IMG/VR virus record: IMGVR_UViG_3300037487_003238
Span: 1-21,956 of that record
DNA from: a virus
Direction: 5' to 3' (one strand)
DNA: 21,956 nucleotides
The notes below the pieces were generated by a model. That model was given only the letters and a program-made list of their open reading frames with translations, searched no databases and was not told the origin of the DNA. How positions within the stretch are numbered: position 1 is the first letter of the stretch; every line of letters starts with the position of its first letter. Shown here one piece after another: positions 1 to 8,790 of this stretch. Made by a program: the position numbers and the translations under genes.

Positions 1-154
1 GACCGGCCTCGCCCACGATGCAGTAGATGCCTCGGAATAAGCGCATATTGTAATTTAATTTAATCTCTTCTTTGATTTCTCCGATGGTCATTCGTGGGAC
101 ATCGTATAGCTCTGCGTACTCTTGATTAACTGATTTGCTATTGTTTTCCGCCAT
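1..154 (-). CDS. AAA+ ATPase, probable MoxR-like (N-terminal fragment)
   Basis: Only the first 51 residues lie in the window; the gene runs off the left edge. The start is an ATG at 154 preceded by AGGATATCAGGAAA, an acceptable ribosome-binding site. The fragment reads through DVPRMTIGEIKEEI and RLFRGIYCIVGEAG; the final GEAG looks like the beginning of a Walker A loop (GEAGxGKS), whose remainder is outside the window. An ATPase with Walker A about 48 residues from the start fits MoxR-type AAA+ proteins, which are common in large phages, but the diagnostic lysine and Walker B cannot be seen. It diverges from the terminase gene with only 22 bases between the two starts, so the promoters must lie inside coding sequence or be very compact. 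Confidence 0.6.
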   Translation of the reverse strand, partial: MAENNSKSVNQEYAELYDVPRMTIGEIKEEIKLNYNMRLFRGIYCIVGEAG

Positions 155-176
155 TTTCCTGATATCCTTTTCTTGA

Positions 177-1802
177 ATGAAGAACGTTTCCGCCACCATT
201 AGCGAAGTGTGTGAAGCCTGGTTAAACCTAAACGGAAAGCCTTTCCGCCTGGACATGTGGCCAGCCCATCGGACCTTTTACGATGGGCTCTGGCGCCGAA
301 CGTTGTTAAAAACAAGTCGGCAGGTCGCGAAGTCCACGACCCTAGCCAACTTCGGGATTGCTGAGTGCGCTCTTATACCACATTTTTCCGTAATGTTTGT
401 AACGCCCTCCAAAGAGCAGACGATGCGCTTTTCGAATTCTCGCGTTACAAAGGTTATGCGTTACTCTCCGATTATCAGAAAGAAGTTTTTGAGTACAGAA
501 CTTTCGGACCGTGTACTCCACAAGCAGTTCACAAATGGGTCGGAGATGGTCTTTGCGTATGCGTTGGATGACGCAGACCGCCTTCGAGGCCCATCCACTG
601 ACCGCAACGTGTACGACGAGGTGCAGGACCTGCTATATAATCCTGTAATTACGGTAGGTAATGAAACATTGTCGCGTTCTAAATATGCGTACGAGACGTA
701 TGCGGGGACGCCAAAGACAATGGAAAATACCATTCAGTATCTATGGGAATTGAGCACCCAGACCGAATGGGTCATGAAGTGCTCAGGTTGCGGTAAATAC
801 CAGTACGCGGCGTCCGAGAAGTGCATTGGCCTTAAAGGAATGATTTGCCTAAAGTGTGGTACGTACTTAAATCCTTTTGAAGGTCAGTGGGTTGATATGG
901 CAGAGTCCCTCCCGGCTGACTCGCGGGTAGAAGAGGAAGACCGTATTAAAGGTTTTCATATTTGTCAGCCATCCATGCCCGATTGTAATCCTCTCGCTGT
1001 TGAGAAGATGGGATACAATCAAGACCTCGTGCGTTTCGCCTCCAAGCAATGGAAAGACATTTTATATAAGCTAGAAAACCTTCCTCCGACGACTTTTAGA
1101 AACGAAGTTTTAGGAATCTCCGATGCGCTTGGCGCGCGCATGATTGCGAAGGAAGAGCTCGAGGCTCTCTGTACGGGGCCGGCGCTGTCGGCTACTCCAT
1201 CTCCCGCGGGCATGGCGGGGGTTACGACGACGGTAGCGGGAATTGATTGGTCGGGCGGAGGCACCTCCGGCGTATCGAGGACTGTTTTGTGGATTTGGGG
1301 TCTGAACACGCAGCTAGGGGTACTTCGTTGTTTGTTTTACAGAATTTATCCAGGTATAAATCCGGTCAATTCTGTCGAAGAAATTATTCAAATTTGCAAT
1401 ATGTATCGAGTTGCGTACGCGGTGGGTGATGCTGGAGAGGGGAGTCTCCCGAACGACGTGCTTCGAAACGCTCTAGGGCCTAATCGCATGACGCAGGTCC
1501 AATACGGAGCGTATGCGCAAGCGTTGCATTGGAATGGGCAGGATAGATACCTCTTAGATCGAACCACAATGATCGACAACTACGTGATGTTGCTCAAGAA
1601 AAAGATGGTCCAATTCGGTCCGTTGGATGAGATGACCATTCCCATCGCAGATATTTTGAATGAATACGAAGAGGTGACGATGTTGGGGAGGAAGGTGTGG
1701 AGACACTCACCGCAGAAGCCCGATGACTGTCTCCACGCGAGTCTTTTTGGATGGTTGGCGTCCAAGATTGTTATGAACGATTTGAAGTTCTGGAAGGATT
1801 GA
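177..1802 (+). CDS. terL: Terminase large subunit (DNA-packaging ATPase/nuclease)
   Basis: A 541-residue packaging motor that would translocate DNA through the portal and cut concatemers. The ATPase half has a deviant Walker A, KTSRQVAKST (45-54, alanine where glycine is usual), Walker B VYDEVQD (145-151) and a coupling motif TYAGTPK (174-180). The RNase H-like nuclease half has acidic residues in GIDWSGGG (D357), VGDAGEGS (D418) and PDDC (D516/D517). Between them lies a zinc-ribbon-like insert, C202-x2-C205 and C224-x2-C227. An in-frame TGA directly precedes the ATG, so translation cannot start further upstream; no good Shine-Dalgarno is visible. Fold and motif order match known TerL proteins and length is typical. 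The portal gene lies about 16 kb away rather than next door. Confidence 0.95.
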   Translation: MKNVSATISEVCEAWLNLNGKPFRLDMWPAHRTFYDGLWRRTLLKTSRQVAKSTTLANFGIAECALIPHFSVMFVTPSKEQTMRFSNSRVTKVMRYSPIIRKKFLSTELSDRVLHKQFTNGSEMVFAYALDDADRLRGPSTDRNVYDEVQDLLYNPVITVGNETLSRSKYAYETYAGTPKTMENTIQYLWELSTQTEWVMKCSGCGKYQYAASEKCIGLKGMICLKCGTYLNPFEGQWVDMAESLPADSRVEEEDRIKGFHICQPSMPDCNPLAVEKMGYNQDLVRFASKQWKDILYKLENLPPTTFRNEVLGISDALGARMIAKEELEALCTGPALSATPSPAGMAGVTTTVAGIDWSGGGTSGVSRTVLWIWGLNTQLGVLRCLFYRIYPGINPVNSVEEIIQICNMYRVAYAVGDAGEGSLPNDVLRNALGPNRMTQVQYGAYAQALHWNGQDRYLLDRTTMIDNYVMLLKKKMVQFGPLDEMTIPIADILNEYEEVTMLGRKVWRHSPQKPDDCLHASLFGWLASKIVMNDLKFWKD

Positions 1803-1815
1803 TTTCACCTATAAT
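1788..1815 (+). promoter_or_regulatory. Possible promoter for the 1840-2121 microproteins
   Basis: A perfect TATAAT (1810-1815) sits 24 bases before the next ATG, just after the terminase stop. The best -35 candidate, TTCTGG at 16-base spacing, is poor, so this would be a weak sigma-70-type promoter or a chance match. Confidence 0.3.
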
Positions 1816-1839
1816 TGAAGAACGAAAGTGAGGACGCAA

Positions 1840-1944
1840 ATGGATTTTAACAAAGTGGCGTATACACAGGGGTACATGGACGCGGTAGAACTTCTGAAAG
1901 TTGCTTTTACTACCATGAATACTCTCTATGATAAGGGCAAATAG
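1840..1944 (+). CDS. Hypothetical microprotein (34 aa)
   Basis: A short reading frame directly after the terminase gene. The ATG is preceded by GTGAGGACGCAA, a good ribosome-binding site. The 34-residue product (beginning MDFNKVAYTQGYMDAVELLK) is predicted to be mostly helical, without cysteines or a membrane segment. It is too short for family assignment; I do not recognise it. The good ribosome-binding site and co-directional packing support it being real. Confidence 0.5.
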   Translation: MDFNKVAYTQGYMDAVELLKVAFTTMNTLYDKGK

Positions 1945-1959
1945 GGCGGGGAAGGCGCA

Positions 1960-2121
1960 ATGCGTGCGTCCTATATTAAGGCTCGGGATATGGCATACGG
2001 GTATCCTAAAGCAGGGAATAAGAAAATGCACGAGAACCTTCGCCAAAAGTTGAAGTCCGAGAATTATCCTGTGGATGAATGGGATAAGGATAAGCCGAAG
2101 TGGACTAATTCCTTGTTTTAA
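1960..2121 (+). CDS. Hypothetical small protein (53 aa)
   Basis: A 53-residue, highly charged product (beginning MRASYIKARDMAYGYPKAGN and ending in a Trp/Lys/Asp-rich tail, DEWDKDKPKW). The purine-rich GGGGAAGGCGCA before the ATG can serve as ribosome-binding site, and the gene starts 15 bases after the preceding microprotein stop. Its TAA overlaps the stop of the convergent DNA polymerase gene by three bases, leaving no room for a conventional terminator between them. I do not recognise a family. Confidence 0.55.
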   Translation: MRASYIKARDMAYGYPKAGNKKMHENLRQKLKSENYPVDEWDKDKPKWTNSLF

Positions 2122-5100
2122 GCGGCGTGTTCCGCTGTCGCTTCTTCTGCGAGGGCATTTCGAATTTCCAAATCCATATAGTCGTCTTCTTCGCCGGAAG
2201 CGAATTCAGGATTACTGGATAGGAATGAGGCTACGGACATCAGGTCTCCGTAGTTGGCGCCAACTTCGACGTCCCATGAGAAGGGGACTGGCAGCCAGGG
2301 GTACTTTTTGGCGACCTGTTTCACACCGTAGTCCTGAATGAACGCGGGCATTTGATAGGCGTATTTCTTGGGAATTTGGAACACGAGCGAGTCGTGCACG
2401 GTGTTCAGCATATTCCCGCCGAAGTCGCTTTCGATGACGGGGTCGGTAGTGCAGAGGACATCCAAAACCATCTCGGCACTCGTATTTTGGATCTTGAAAT
2501 TTACGGCTTGCCGCTCGGCGCGGCTGCGAAGGAAGCGGGGGAGGTTCTGCAGATTGAGGTGCCGGCGCCGGCCGAGGAAGGTCTCGACGAGACCGATGTG
2601 TTGGACCTGCTTTTTGGTGATGTCGATGTAGTCCTTGATGGACGGGAACATATTGAACAGAGTTCGGATAATGGCCTCGGCTTGGTCTTCCGGGATACCG
2701 ACGATGCCGGATATCTTCTTGGGGGCGGCGCCGTAGAGGATGCCGAACACCACGCGCTTGATGTTCTTTCGGAGGGCGTCCAGCTGCTCGCCATAGGCCT
2801 TGTCCAACTTCTTGAGAGTGTCCCTCGCTTCGAAGTCTTCGTAGCTCCAGGCGTGTTCCTGGTCGATGCCGATGGTAGCCAGAACCGAGGCATACTGCGG
2901 GGGCTTGATGTCCTGCAGCACGTTCGCGACGTTGTAGACGGTCGCGGCGAAGAAGCTGTGAGGGTCCATGCCGTTGTTGAGAGCTGCTATGAGCGCTTTG
3001 TCCCGGCTGTAGGCGGCGTAGACCCGGACCTCCGCGGCTTTGGCGTCGGCGTTGACGATGATGAAGTCCGGGCGAGTTGGAATGAATATACGCTTAATGT
3101 GATACTGGTGCGGAGGCTTCCCTATCCTTTTAGGGATATTTTGCATATTTTCCTCACTTGAGGAAAGTCTAGCGGTAGCCGTTCCATGTTGGTGAAAATT
3201 CGAATGCATTCGCCCATCTTCGCGGCTGAGCACCTCGATATTTTCGATGAACGTGGACCGGGCCTTACTGATGCCGCGGAACTCGAGGAGGGCGGCGCTG
3301 AGTGCACATTTATGCGTGTTGGTCAGGAACTTGAGGAACTTGGCATCGGTGGAGATGGCGCCTTTTTCAGTACGGGGAGGTTCGATTTTCCCCGCGTAGC
3401 AGACGAGCTCGCCCGTGCCCGGTTGCAAGTAGCCGGTCGAGAAGAGTGCCTTGGCGACGTGCTGAGTGCTGGCGGGGTTGAAGTCCGTCAGGCCGATGGG
3501 GAGCATGTCCGAGAAGATGGACGAGGAGCTCGCCAGGTAGCTGTCCATGTCGGCCTGCAGCTTGAGGATGTATTCCCGGTCTACAGCCATCCCGTGGAGC
3601 TCCATCTTCGCTAGGACCTGGGTCGTGGGGAGGATGCGCTTGGCCATGTTATACAGCGGAGGGTTCGGATGCTTGAACAGGACTTCTCCAATCCGCTTGG
3701 AGACTTCTTTTGTGCCTAGCAGGAAGGCGGATCGCTTCTTGGCCAGAGACTTACTTTCTTCCGTGAGCTCTGTGCGCTGTTGGGCCGAGCAGCGAAGAGT
3801 CACATCGGCATCGAAGGCGGCGTACTTCATCAACTCTTGTAGAGGGATGTTCTTGTAACCGTCATCGGTCTCGAGCTTCTTTTCAAGGCGGGATTGTTTT
3901 GGGGCGTCATCTGCTTTCTTTTTCTTGGTGCGCTTTGGCTTTACCTTCTTTAAGAGTTGTTCTTCTTGGGAGGCTTCAGAGGTATCAGCAGGAGTGAGCG
4001 CGTCGATATCTAGTCTTCCTGCGTAGATTTCTTTAAGCTCGTCTTCGTAGGCTGAGAATTCGGGCAGGCGAAGACGCGTAATATGTTTTAAGCCGTAAAA
4101 ACCTTTTTTGTCTTCTTCAATGAGATGCTCTCCTAACATTACATCCCAAGAAAGATTTGCAACTTTAAAACCTTTGCGCTCGAATACTTTGAGGTCGTAT
4201 TTAGCGTTGGCAAAGATTTTGGGTTTTACACAAGTCAAGAGGCGTTCGAGATGAGGGCGTGCGTCCTCTAAGTCGATGCTGGATTCTGGATGCTCGAGTT
4301 GGATAGCGGCAGATTTCCCTTTATCCCAGCAGACAGATACCATGAGGAGCTGCAGTTTATCGCGGTGAGGATAGAGGGTATTAGTTTCAGTATCTAGCGA
4401 GATAGGAGAGTGCTCACGCGTTATTCCAGGTATAGAGTAGTTGACGATTTCCGTTACTAGGTTAGAGAGCTCTTCTACTGTACGAGGATACTGATACTCT
4501 TCGGAGAGACGCGATAGAACAGAGCGTTTGGCTTCAAGTTCTCCGACTTTATTATCCTGGACTAGCTTTAAAAAGACCTCGATTTGCCGAGAGAGGATTT
4601 CAGAATAGCCGGCTTTGGTAGCCAATTGACGCTTGGATAAAGACACGAATATGTACGCGTGTCGTCCATCAATATTTGTCTCGATTATTTTCCCAATGAC
4701 GTCTGTGTATTTTCCGAATTGAATCCCGAGTGATTTTAGAGCCGTAGCACCCATGGCAAAAATGCAGATGGGCTTTTCAGGAGTTGCGTATTCAAGGAGC
4801 TCGGCGCGTAGGTTAGGTGCACATGCGACCATCTCTTTTGCGTTGGGCTTTTCAATCTGACAGCGGACGGCGTAGGTAAAACGCCCCTCGAGTTGACCAA
4901 GACGCACCAGCGCACTTTGAAAGGCGATGAAGATGGTTCGTTCGATATCAAATGACCACCCTGAATGATTTTCCTGTTCGGTAAATCCGCTCAGGAATGG
5001 AGACTCTCCTACGCAGAAGTAGTCTGTATTAGCGGGTTTTCCTCCTTTGCTGACGGTGTAGTGCTTCTTCTGATAGCTTGGACACGCCGGACAGCCAGCG

Positions 5101-5198
5101 TGTTTCCAAGCGTTTGATATGGTACAGGTATAACAGTCGGTAATTATGTCTACGACGACCTCAGCTGTACCATTCTTCTTCGATGTCATCTGGGGCAT
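2118..5198 (-). CDS. Family A DNA polymerase with N-terminal uracil-DNA-glycosylase-like domain and 3'-5' exonuclease
   Basis: A 1026-residue replicative polymerase. Residues ~15-215 resemble family 4/5 uracil-DNA glycosylases: VGESP (63-67), FAMGATALKSLG (147-158), and cysteines C22, C25, C36, C39, C113, C126 that could hold an Fe-S cluster or zinc. The HPSxxLR active-site segment is not recognisable, so glycosylase activity is doubtful. The DEDDy exonuclease follows: LDTETN (268-273), NAKYDLK (331-337), YAAFDAD (459-465), with a Lys-rich insert at about 413-440. Polymerase motifs: TATARLSSSEENMQNIP (673-689), motif A with D718, E723 and R725, motif B K814-x3-F818-G-x2-YG, motif C VHDS (934-937; usually VHDE). 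The start at 5198 has AAAGGACCAAGTAA before it and overlaps the primase end by 38 bases, implying coupling. Confidence 0.95.
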   Translation of the reverse strand: MPQMTSKKNGTAEVVVDIITDCYTCTISNAWKHAGCPACPSYQKKHYTVSKGGKPANTDYFCVGESPFLSGFTEQENHSGWSFDIERTIFIAFQSALVRLGQLEGRFTYAVRCQIEKPNAKEMVACAPNLRAELLEYATPEKPICIFAMGATALKSLGIQFGKYTDVIGKIIETNIDGRHAYIFVSLSKRQLATKAGYSEILSRQIEVFLKLVQDNKVGELEAKRSVLSRLSEEYQYPRTVEELSNLVTEIVNYSIPGITREHSPISLDTETNTLYPHRDKLQLLMVSVCWDKGKSAAIQLEHPESSIDLEDARPHLERLLTCVKPKIFANAKYDLKVFERKGFKVANLSWDVMLGEHLIEEDKKGFYGLKHITRLRLPEFSAYEDELKEIYAGRLDIDALTPADTSEASQEEQLLKKVKPKRTKKKKADDAPKQSRLEKKLETDDGYKNIPLQELMKYAAFDADVTLRCSAQQRTELTEESKSLAKKRSAFLLGTKEVSKRIGEVLFKHPNPPLYNMAKRILPTTQVLAKMELHGMAVDREYILKLQADMDSYLASSSSIFSDMLPIGLTDFNPASTQHVAKALFSTGYLQPGTGELVCYAGKIEPPRTEKGAISTDAKFLKFLTNTHKCALSAALLEFRGISKARSTFIENIEVLSREDGRMHSNFHQHGTATARLSSSEENMQNIPKRIGKPPHQYHIKRIFIPTRPDFIIVNADAKAAEVRVYAAYSRDKALIAALNNGMDPHSFFAATVYNVANVLQDIKPPQYASVLATIGIDQEHAWSYEDFEARDTLKKLDKAYGEQLDALRKNIKRVVFGILYGAAPKKISGIVGIPEDQAEAIIRTLFNMFPSIKDYIDITKKQVQHIGLVETFLGRRRHLNLQNLPRFLRSRAERQAVNFKIQNTSAEMVLDVLCTTDPVIESDFGGNMLNTVHDSLVFQIPKKYAYQMPAFIQDYGVKQVAKKYPWLPVPFSWDVEVGANYGDLMSVASFLSSNPEFASGEEDDYMDLEIRNALAEEATAEHAA

Positions 5199-8100
5199 TT
5201 ACTTGGTCCTTTGTTTCAAGGTCCGCGGGAGGAACGGTCTTCGTGAGAACGGTATCTTCTTTCAAGTCTTCATTTAACCAATATTTCGCACGAAATACTG
5301 CTACGCCTCGCATTTGTAATCCAACGCCTAAGTGAACTTTTGCACGATTTAAAACGCCTGAGCTAAGTGTTTGGTCGATATTTAAAGCGGCAGGATGGCG
5401 TTCGAGTATAGTGCGTAATTGAATAGCGGACGTAGAGGACTGAATTCTAGCTTGTGGCGGAATTAAATGTGCGATAACTTGCTCGAGATTAAAGAGAAGT
5501 AGGTTATCTTTTTCGTCGTAGAAAACGCCCACTCCAGAATCGTTTAATTCAAAGCGCTGTACGCGATTCGCTAAAACGCGCGCTAGCGTATAACATGTCC
5601 CTGTTTCCTTGTAATCTTTAAGGCGGATAACGTTGTATTGAAAGATTTTAGTTAGATAAGTGTCAGCATCGCTAGTACCGTCATCCCGCACGATATGGTC
5701 TGCATTTGCATTTACGTAATCATCTAGGAACGAATAAGGGTCTACTCCAATCGTTTCTAAGACCGCTAGCAGAGGATAGAGCGCTGAAATAAAGCGCTGT
5801 TCCACGTTGAAAGAGAATCGTTTTTTAATAGTTTCAAAGCTACCTTTATACTTTAGGTACTTTTCACGAATGGTCGGTACTTGAGAGTAAAGTCCAAAAT
5901 TCGTTGAACGTCTTAAGCGTAAAATATCGTCAGGAGAAAATACGCTGCGAACGGTTGTATTAGGGTCGCTACGCCCAATTTCCTTCTTCATTTTGACTTG
6001 TAAAATGCGGTTCATATCTTGAGGGCGGTCTGTGCCGGTAATACTAGCGAAGATTACAGGAACATCGTATTCAAAGGTTGTAGTTCCATTCGTACCCATA
6101 TTAGAAATAGTTCGTTTGCCTCCGCTACCTAACTGCATACCGCGCAAAGCTTCCATAATTTGTCCACTATTTTGTACATTCTTAGGTGTGTCAAATTCAA
6201 GTTCGTCAATGCAATGAAGAATGCTGGAGCCAGAGGCAGTTCGGGAAAAAGCAGGTGGAGTTATTTTAAAGAAATATCTTGAAGCAAATAAAATTTGGAT
6301 ATTATATGGGTCTGTCGGGTCAGTGGTAACTGGGCTAAAAACGGACATCAAGCGTGATTTTCCTGAACTAGTTTCTCCTGTAAAATGGATTAAGACTTTT
6401 CGGTCAAGACATGACATAATTGGAAAGGTTAAAATTAATGCTGCTAAAAATTTACTAGTGGATCGTTGATGTTCGAATCCGAAACCTGCGTTAAATAACC
6501 GGCATAAATCTGTGTAAGTTTGCCGCATATCATAATCTTGTGATTCGATTATTATTTTTTCTGTTAAAGTTTCAGAATTATACCAGGGCTGCTTATGTGC
6601 GGAATCCTCCGTATAGATATCTATTACGGTATCGTCAATCCTAGGTTCGGCTGTTTTCGTGACAGTGAATTGTGAGTCTTGTCGATTTAATACGTAGGTA
6701 TCTATCCCGTGCACGACCAATTCTTTATTAGGTAGATAGTGATACCCGTTACGCACTTTGGTCAGATTCGCGTCATGTTTTACGCCTACAGCTAAACTAC
6801 TGAGGGCATCTCTAATTAAATCTCGAAGTTCCCTGTCACGTATTCGCCTACTATCTTTATCTTTCCCCCTATACATAGGAGGAGCGCCAACTTCATTTTC
6901 AATAAAAGGCTGTATTCCACCCGCAATAAGAACTACTTCCTGTGCGATACTCTGTGCGCAATCAATTTTGATACTCGTAAAACGACGGTCTTCTCGGTGA
7001 AAGAGTTGCAGGTATTTTTCATTAAAAGAACCTTCTTTAATACTAATAGTAGAATAGATATCTAAGAAGGTACGAGCGATACGTTGAATAAATCCATCGG
7101 TGCTCTCATCACTAGATAGGATTTCATTTATAAGAGGTTTTACACGTATTACGGGATAAAGTTCATTTATTTTCTGTGCATATATTTCTATATCGTTTTT
7201 TCTATGTAGATTTTTCCCATAGTCAGCCGCAGTAGAAGTTAAAATACTAACAGCATCCGTGTCGTATTCGTCTAATACCGAGACAACTTTATTTACCATC
7301 CAGCGCCAAGCTTGTACGTAGTTTTGTTTAGCGTATAAGGCAGCGTCTATTATATCCGCGGCGATACCAGACGCAGTATAAGCGTGGTCTAAGTCTTCAG
7401 CTGTATTTAATGTAGCCCATGCGGCATCTGTAAAAATAGAAAGAGAACAATCTTGGACTGTTACTTGATTAATCCACTGCGTTACAACGTTTTCACTAGT
7501 ATTCTTGTTTCCTTTTGTCGGTGCATCGCCCATAAGATATAGCTGCTGGATGTCGTTGGTCTGAATAATTTCATCGAAAGCGACAAGAGAACTCGTTCCT
7601 CCGGCACTAATAATTGCTTGTTCTACTTTTCCCGTTTGGAGTACGCGCACCATAGGCTGAAGGGCATCGAATTCCCCTTCGACTACGGTATAGCTCTTAG
7701 GCTTCGTATCGTCTCCTTCTTTTTGAAACGAAACGTATGGAGCAAAATTCAACCCAAAGAATCCAGCCGAGGTATCGAGCGCGTCTTGGATTAAGCCGAG
7801 GCGTTTAGAATCACCTGGGTCATTAGGTAGTCGAATTCTAAATGCGGCAATATGATTTTCAGTTGTACATAGCGGAAATACGACCGAGCTTACGCCTGCC
7901 GTAGTAGCGCTATTATTAATTTCACTCGAGAGAAAGTTCTTAATAAATTGTATTAATTCGATTGCGTTATATTCGGAATAAGTTTTATCTGCCCCAATCT
8001 TTTTATGAGCGAGCTTTGGGATAGCATTAAGAGGAGGAATAATTCCTATGGGTAATTTCTCTAAAAGCTCTAGGGGTATTTTTCTCGTTTCTACTAGCCA

Positions 8101-8790
8101 ATGGACGGTCTTTATTGAGTAATCAAATTCCGTAGATTTGCCGCCAGTAATCGGTGTAACGTTATCAGGAATATCGTCCACTGCATCGGGATTAGGCGCA
8201 AACTCATCTGGATAATCGGGCTCTTCTCCTAGAGCTGAGTAGTCACAATCACTCGTATTCTCGTCCTCGAGACTTACGCTATTGCGCGGATTATTTTTGA
8301 TTACGAGTTCGTCTGCATAAGATTTTGCTGCTTCGATTAGTTGGTCATGGCAAATATCGTAAAAGATTTTCTTAGCCAGCTGCGTCATATGAATGAGTTG
8401 GCTTTTGGCTACGAGGGTGTTGTCTTTAAGATGTTCGGCTCCGGGGTAGGTACTAGCAATGTATACAATTGCTTGCGGATACGTCATCCCCGTTATATGT
8501 GCGATTAATTCGATGGGGTCTATTGTGCGATAGCCGCAACCAAAGCAATACGCGTGGTGCTGCTTTGGGCGGATATGGAAAGAGGGATTCGTATCGGAGT
8601 GGTCCGGATGTGGACAAAGACCCCGAATAGAATCTCCCTTATATTTCGTAAAAGAAAATGAAGCACTCTGCGGGAGCTTTAACCAATCCGTTACCGTGAG
8701 TGCTTCCCATATGCTCGTAATATCTTTCCTTGAAAATTTAGAGGCCTCCGTCGCTTGGGAGGAGGCTTTGCTCTTGGACTTGGTCGCCAT
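5161..8790 (-). CDS. Primase-helicase (CHC2 zinc finger, Toprim, AAA+/SF3-like helicase)
   Basis: A 1209-residue protein that would prime and unwind DNA at the phage fork. Near the N-terminus is a DnaG-type zinc finger (C59, H61/H64, C82, C85 around CPHPDHSDTNPSF and YCFGCG). A Toprim-like catalytic region includes VVEGEFDAL (from about 369) and IISAGG. The C-terminal ATPase has Walker A FTGETSSGKS (ending at 812), Walker B HCIDELE (about 859-865), then IFASITGT and an Arg-containing DRPQDMNR. A start at ATG 8790 is chosen because ACAGGAGAACTGC directly precedes it; an upstream GTG at 8850 has no comparable site. It overlaps the upstream nuclease by 53 bases and the downstream polymerase by 38 bases. 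The bifunctional design is typical of phage replisomes; the long C-terminal third has no assigned role. Confidence 0.9.
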   Translation of the reverse strand: MATKSKSKASSQATEASKFSRKDITSIWEALTVTDWLKLPQSASFSFTKYKGDSIRGLCPHPDHSDTNPSFHIRPKQHHAYCFGCGYRTIDPIELIAHITGMTYPQAIVYIASTYPGAEHLKDNTLVAKSQLIHMTQLAKKIFYDICHDQLIEAAKSYADELVIKNNPRNSVSLEDENTSDCDYSALGEEPDYPDEFAPNPDAVDDIPDNVTPITGGKSTEFDYSIKTVHWLVETRKIPLELLEKLPIGIIPPLNAIPKLAHKKIGADKTYSEYNAIELIQFIKNFLSSEINNSATTAGVSSVVFPLCTTENHIAAFRIRLPNDPGDSKRLGLIQDALDTSAGFFGLNFAPYVSFQKEGDDTKPKSYTVVEGEFDALQPMVRVLQTGKVEQAIISAGGTSSLVAFDEIIQTNDIQQLYLMGDAPTKGNKNTSENVVTQWINQVTVQDCSLSIFTDAAWATLNTAEDLDHAYTASGIAADIIDAALYAKQNYVQAWRWMVNKVVSVLDEYDTDAVSILTSTAADYGKNLHRKNDIEIYAQKINELYPVIRVKPLINEILSSDESTDGFIQRIARTFLDIYSTISIKEGSFNEKYLQLFHREDRRFTSIKIDCAQSIAQEVVLIAGGIQPFIENEVGAPPMYRGKDKDSRRIRDRELRDLIRDALSSLAVGVKHDANLTKVRNGYHYLPNKELVVHGIDTYVLNRQDSQFTVTKTAEPRIDDTVIDIYTEDSAHKQPWYNSETLTEKIIIESQDYDMRQTYTDLCRLFNAGFGFEHQRSTSKFLAALILTFPIMSCLDRKVLIHFTGETSSGKSRLMSVFSPVTTDPTDPYNIQILFASRYFFKITPPAFSRTASGSSILHCIDELEFDTPKNVQNSGQIMEALRGMQLGSGGKRTISNMGTNGTTTFEYDVPVIFASITGTDRPQDMNRILQVKMKKEIGRSDPNTTVRSVFSPDDILRLRRSTNFGLYSQVPTIREKYLKYKGSFETIKKRFSFNVEQRFISALYPLLAVLETIGVDPYSFLDDYVNANADHIVRDDGTSDADTYLTKIFQYNVIRLKDYKETGTCYTLARVLANRVQRFELNDSGVGVFYDEKDNLLLFNLEQVIAHLIPPQARIQSSTSAIQLRTILERHPAALNIDQTLSSGVLNRAKVHLGVGLQMRGVAVFRAKYWLNEDLKEDTVLTKTVPPADLETKDQVNAPDDIEEEWYS

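Noticed and set aside
2352-3161. 269-codon open frame on the plus strand opposite the polymerase gene
   Set aside because: It lies wholly antisense to the conserved polymerase domain, has low-complexity Val/Asp/Gly/Leu-rich sequence and no recognisable motif. It is a by-product of GC-rich codons.
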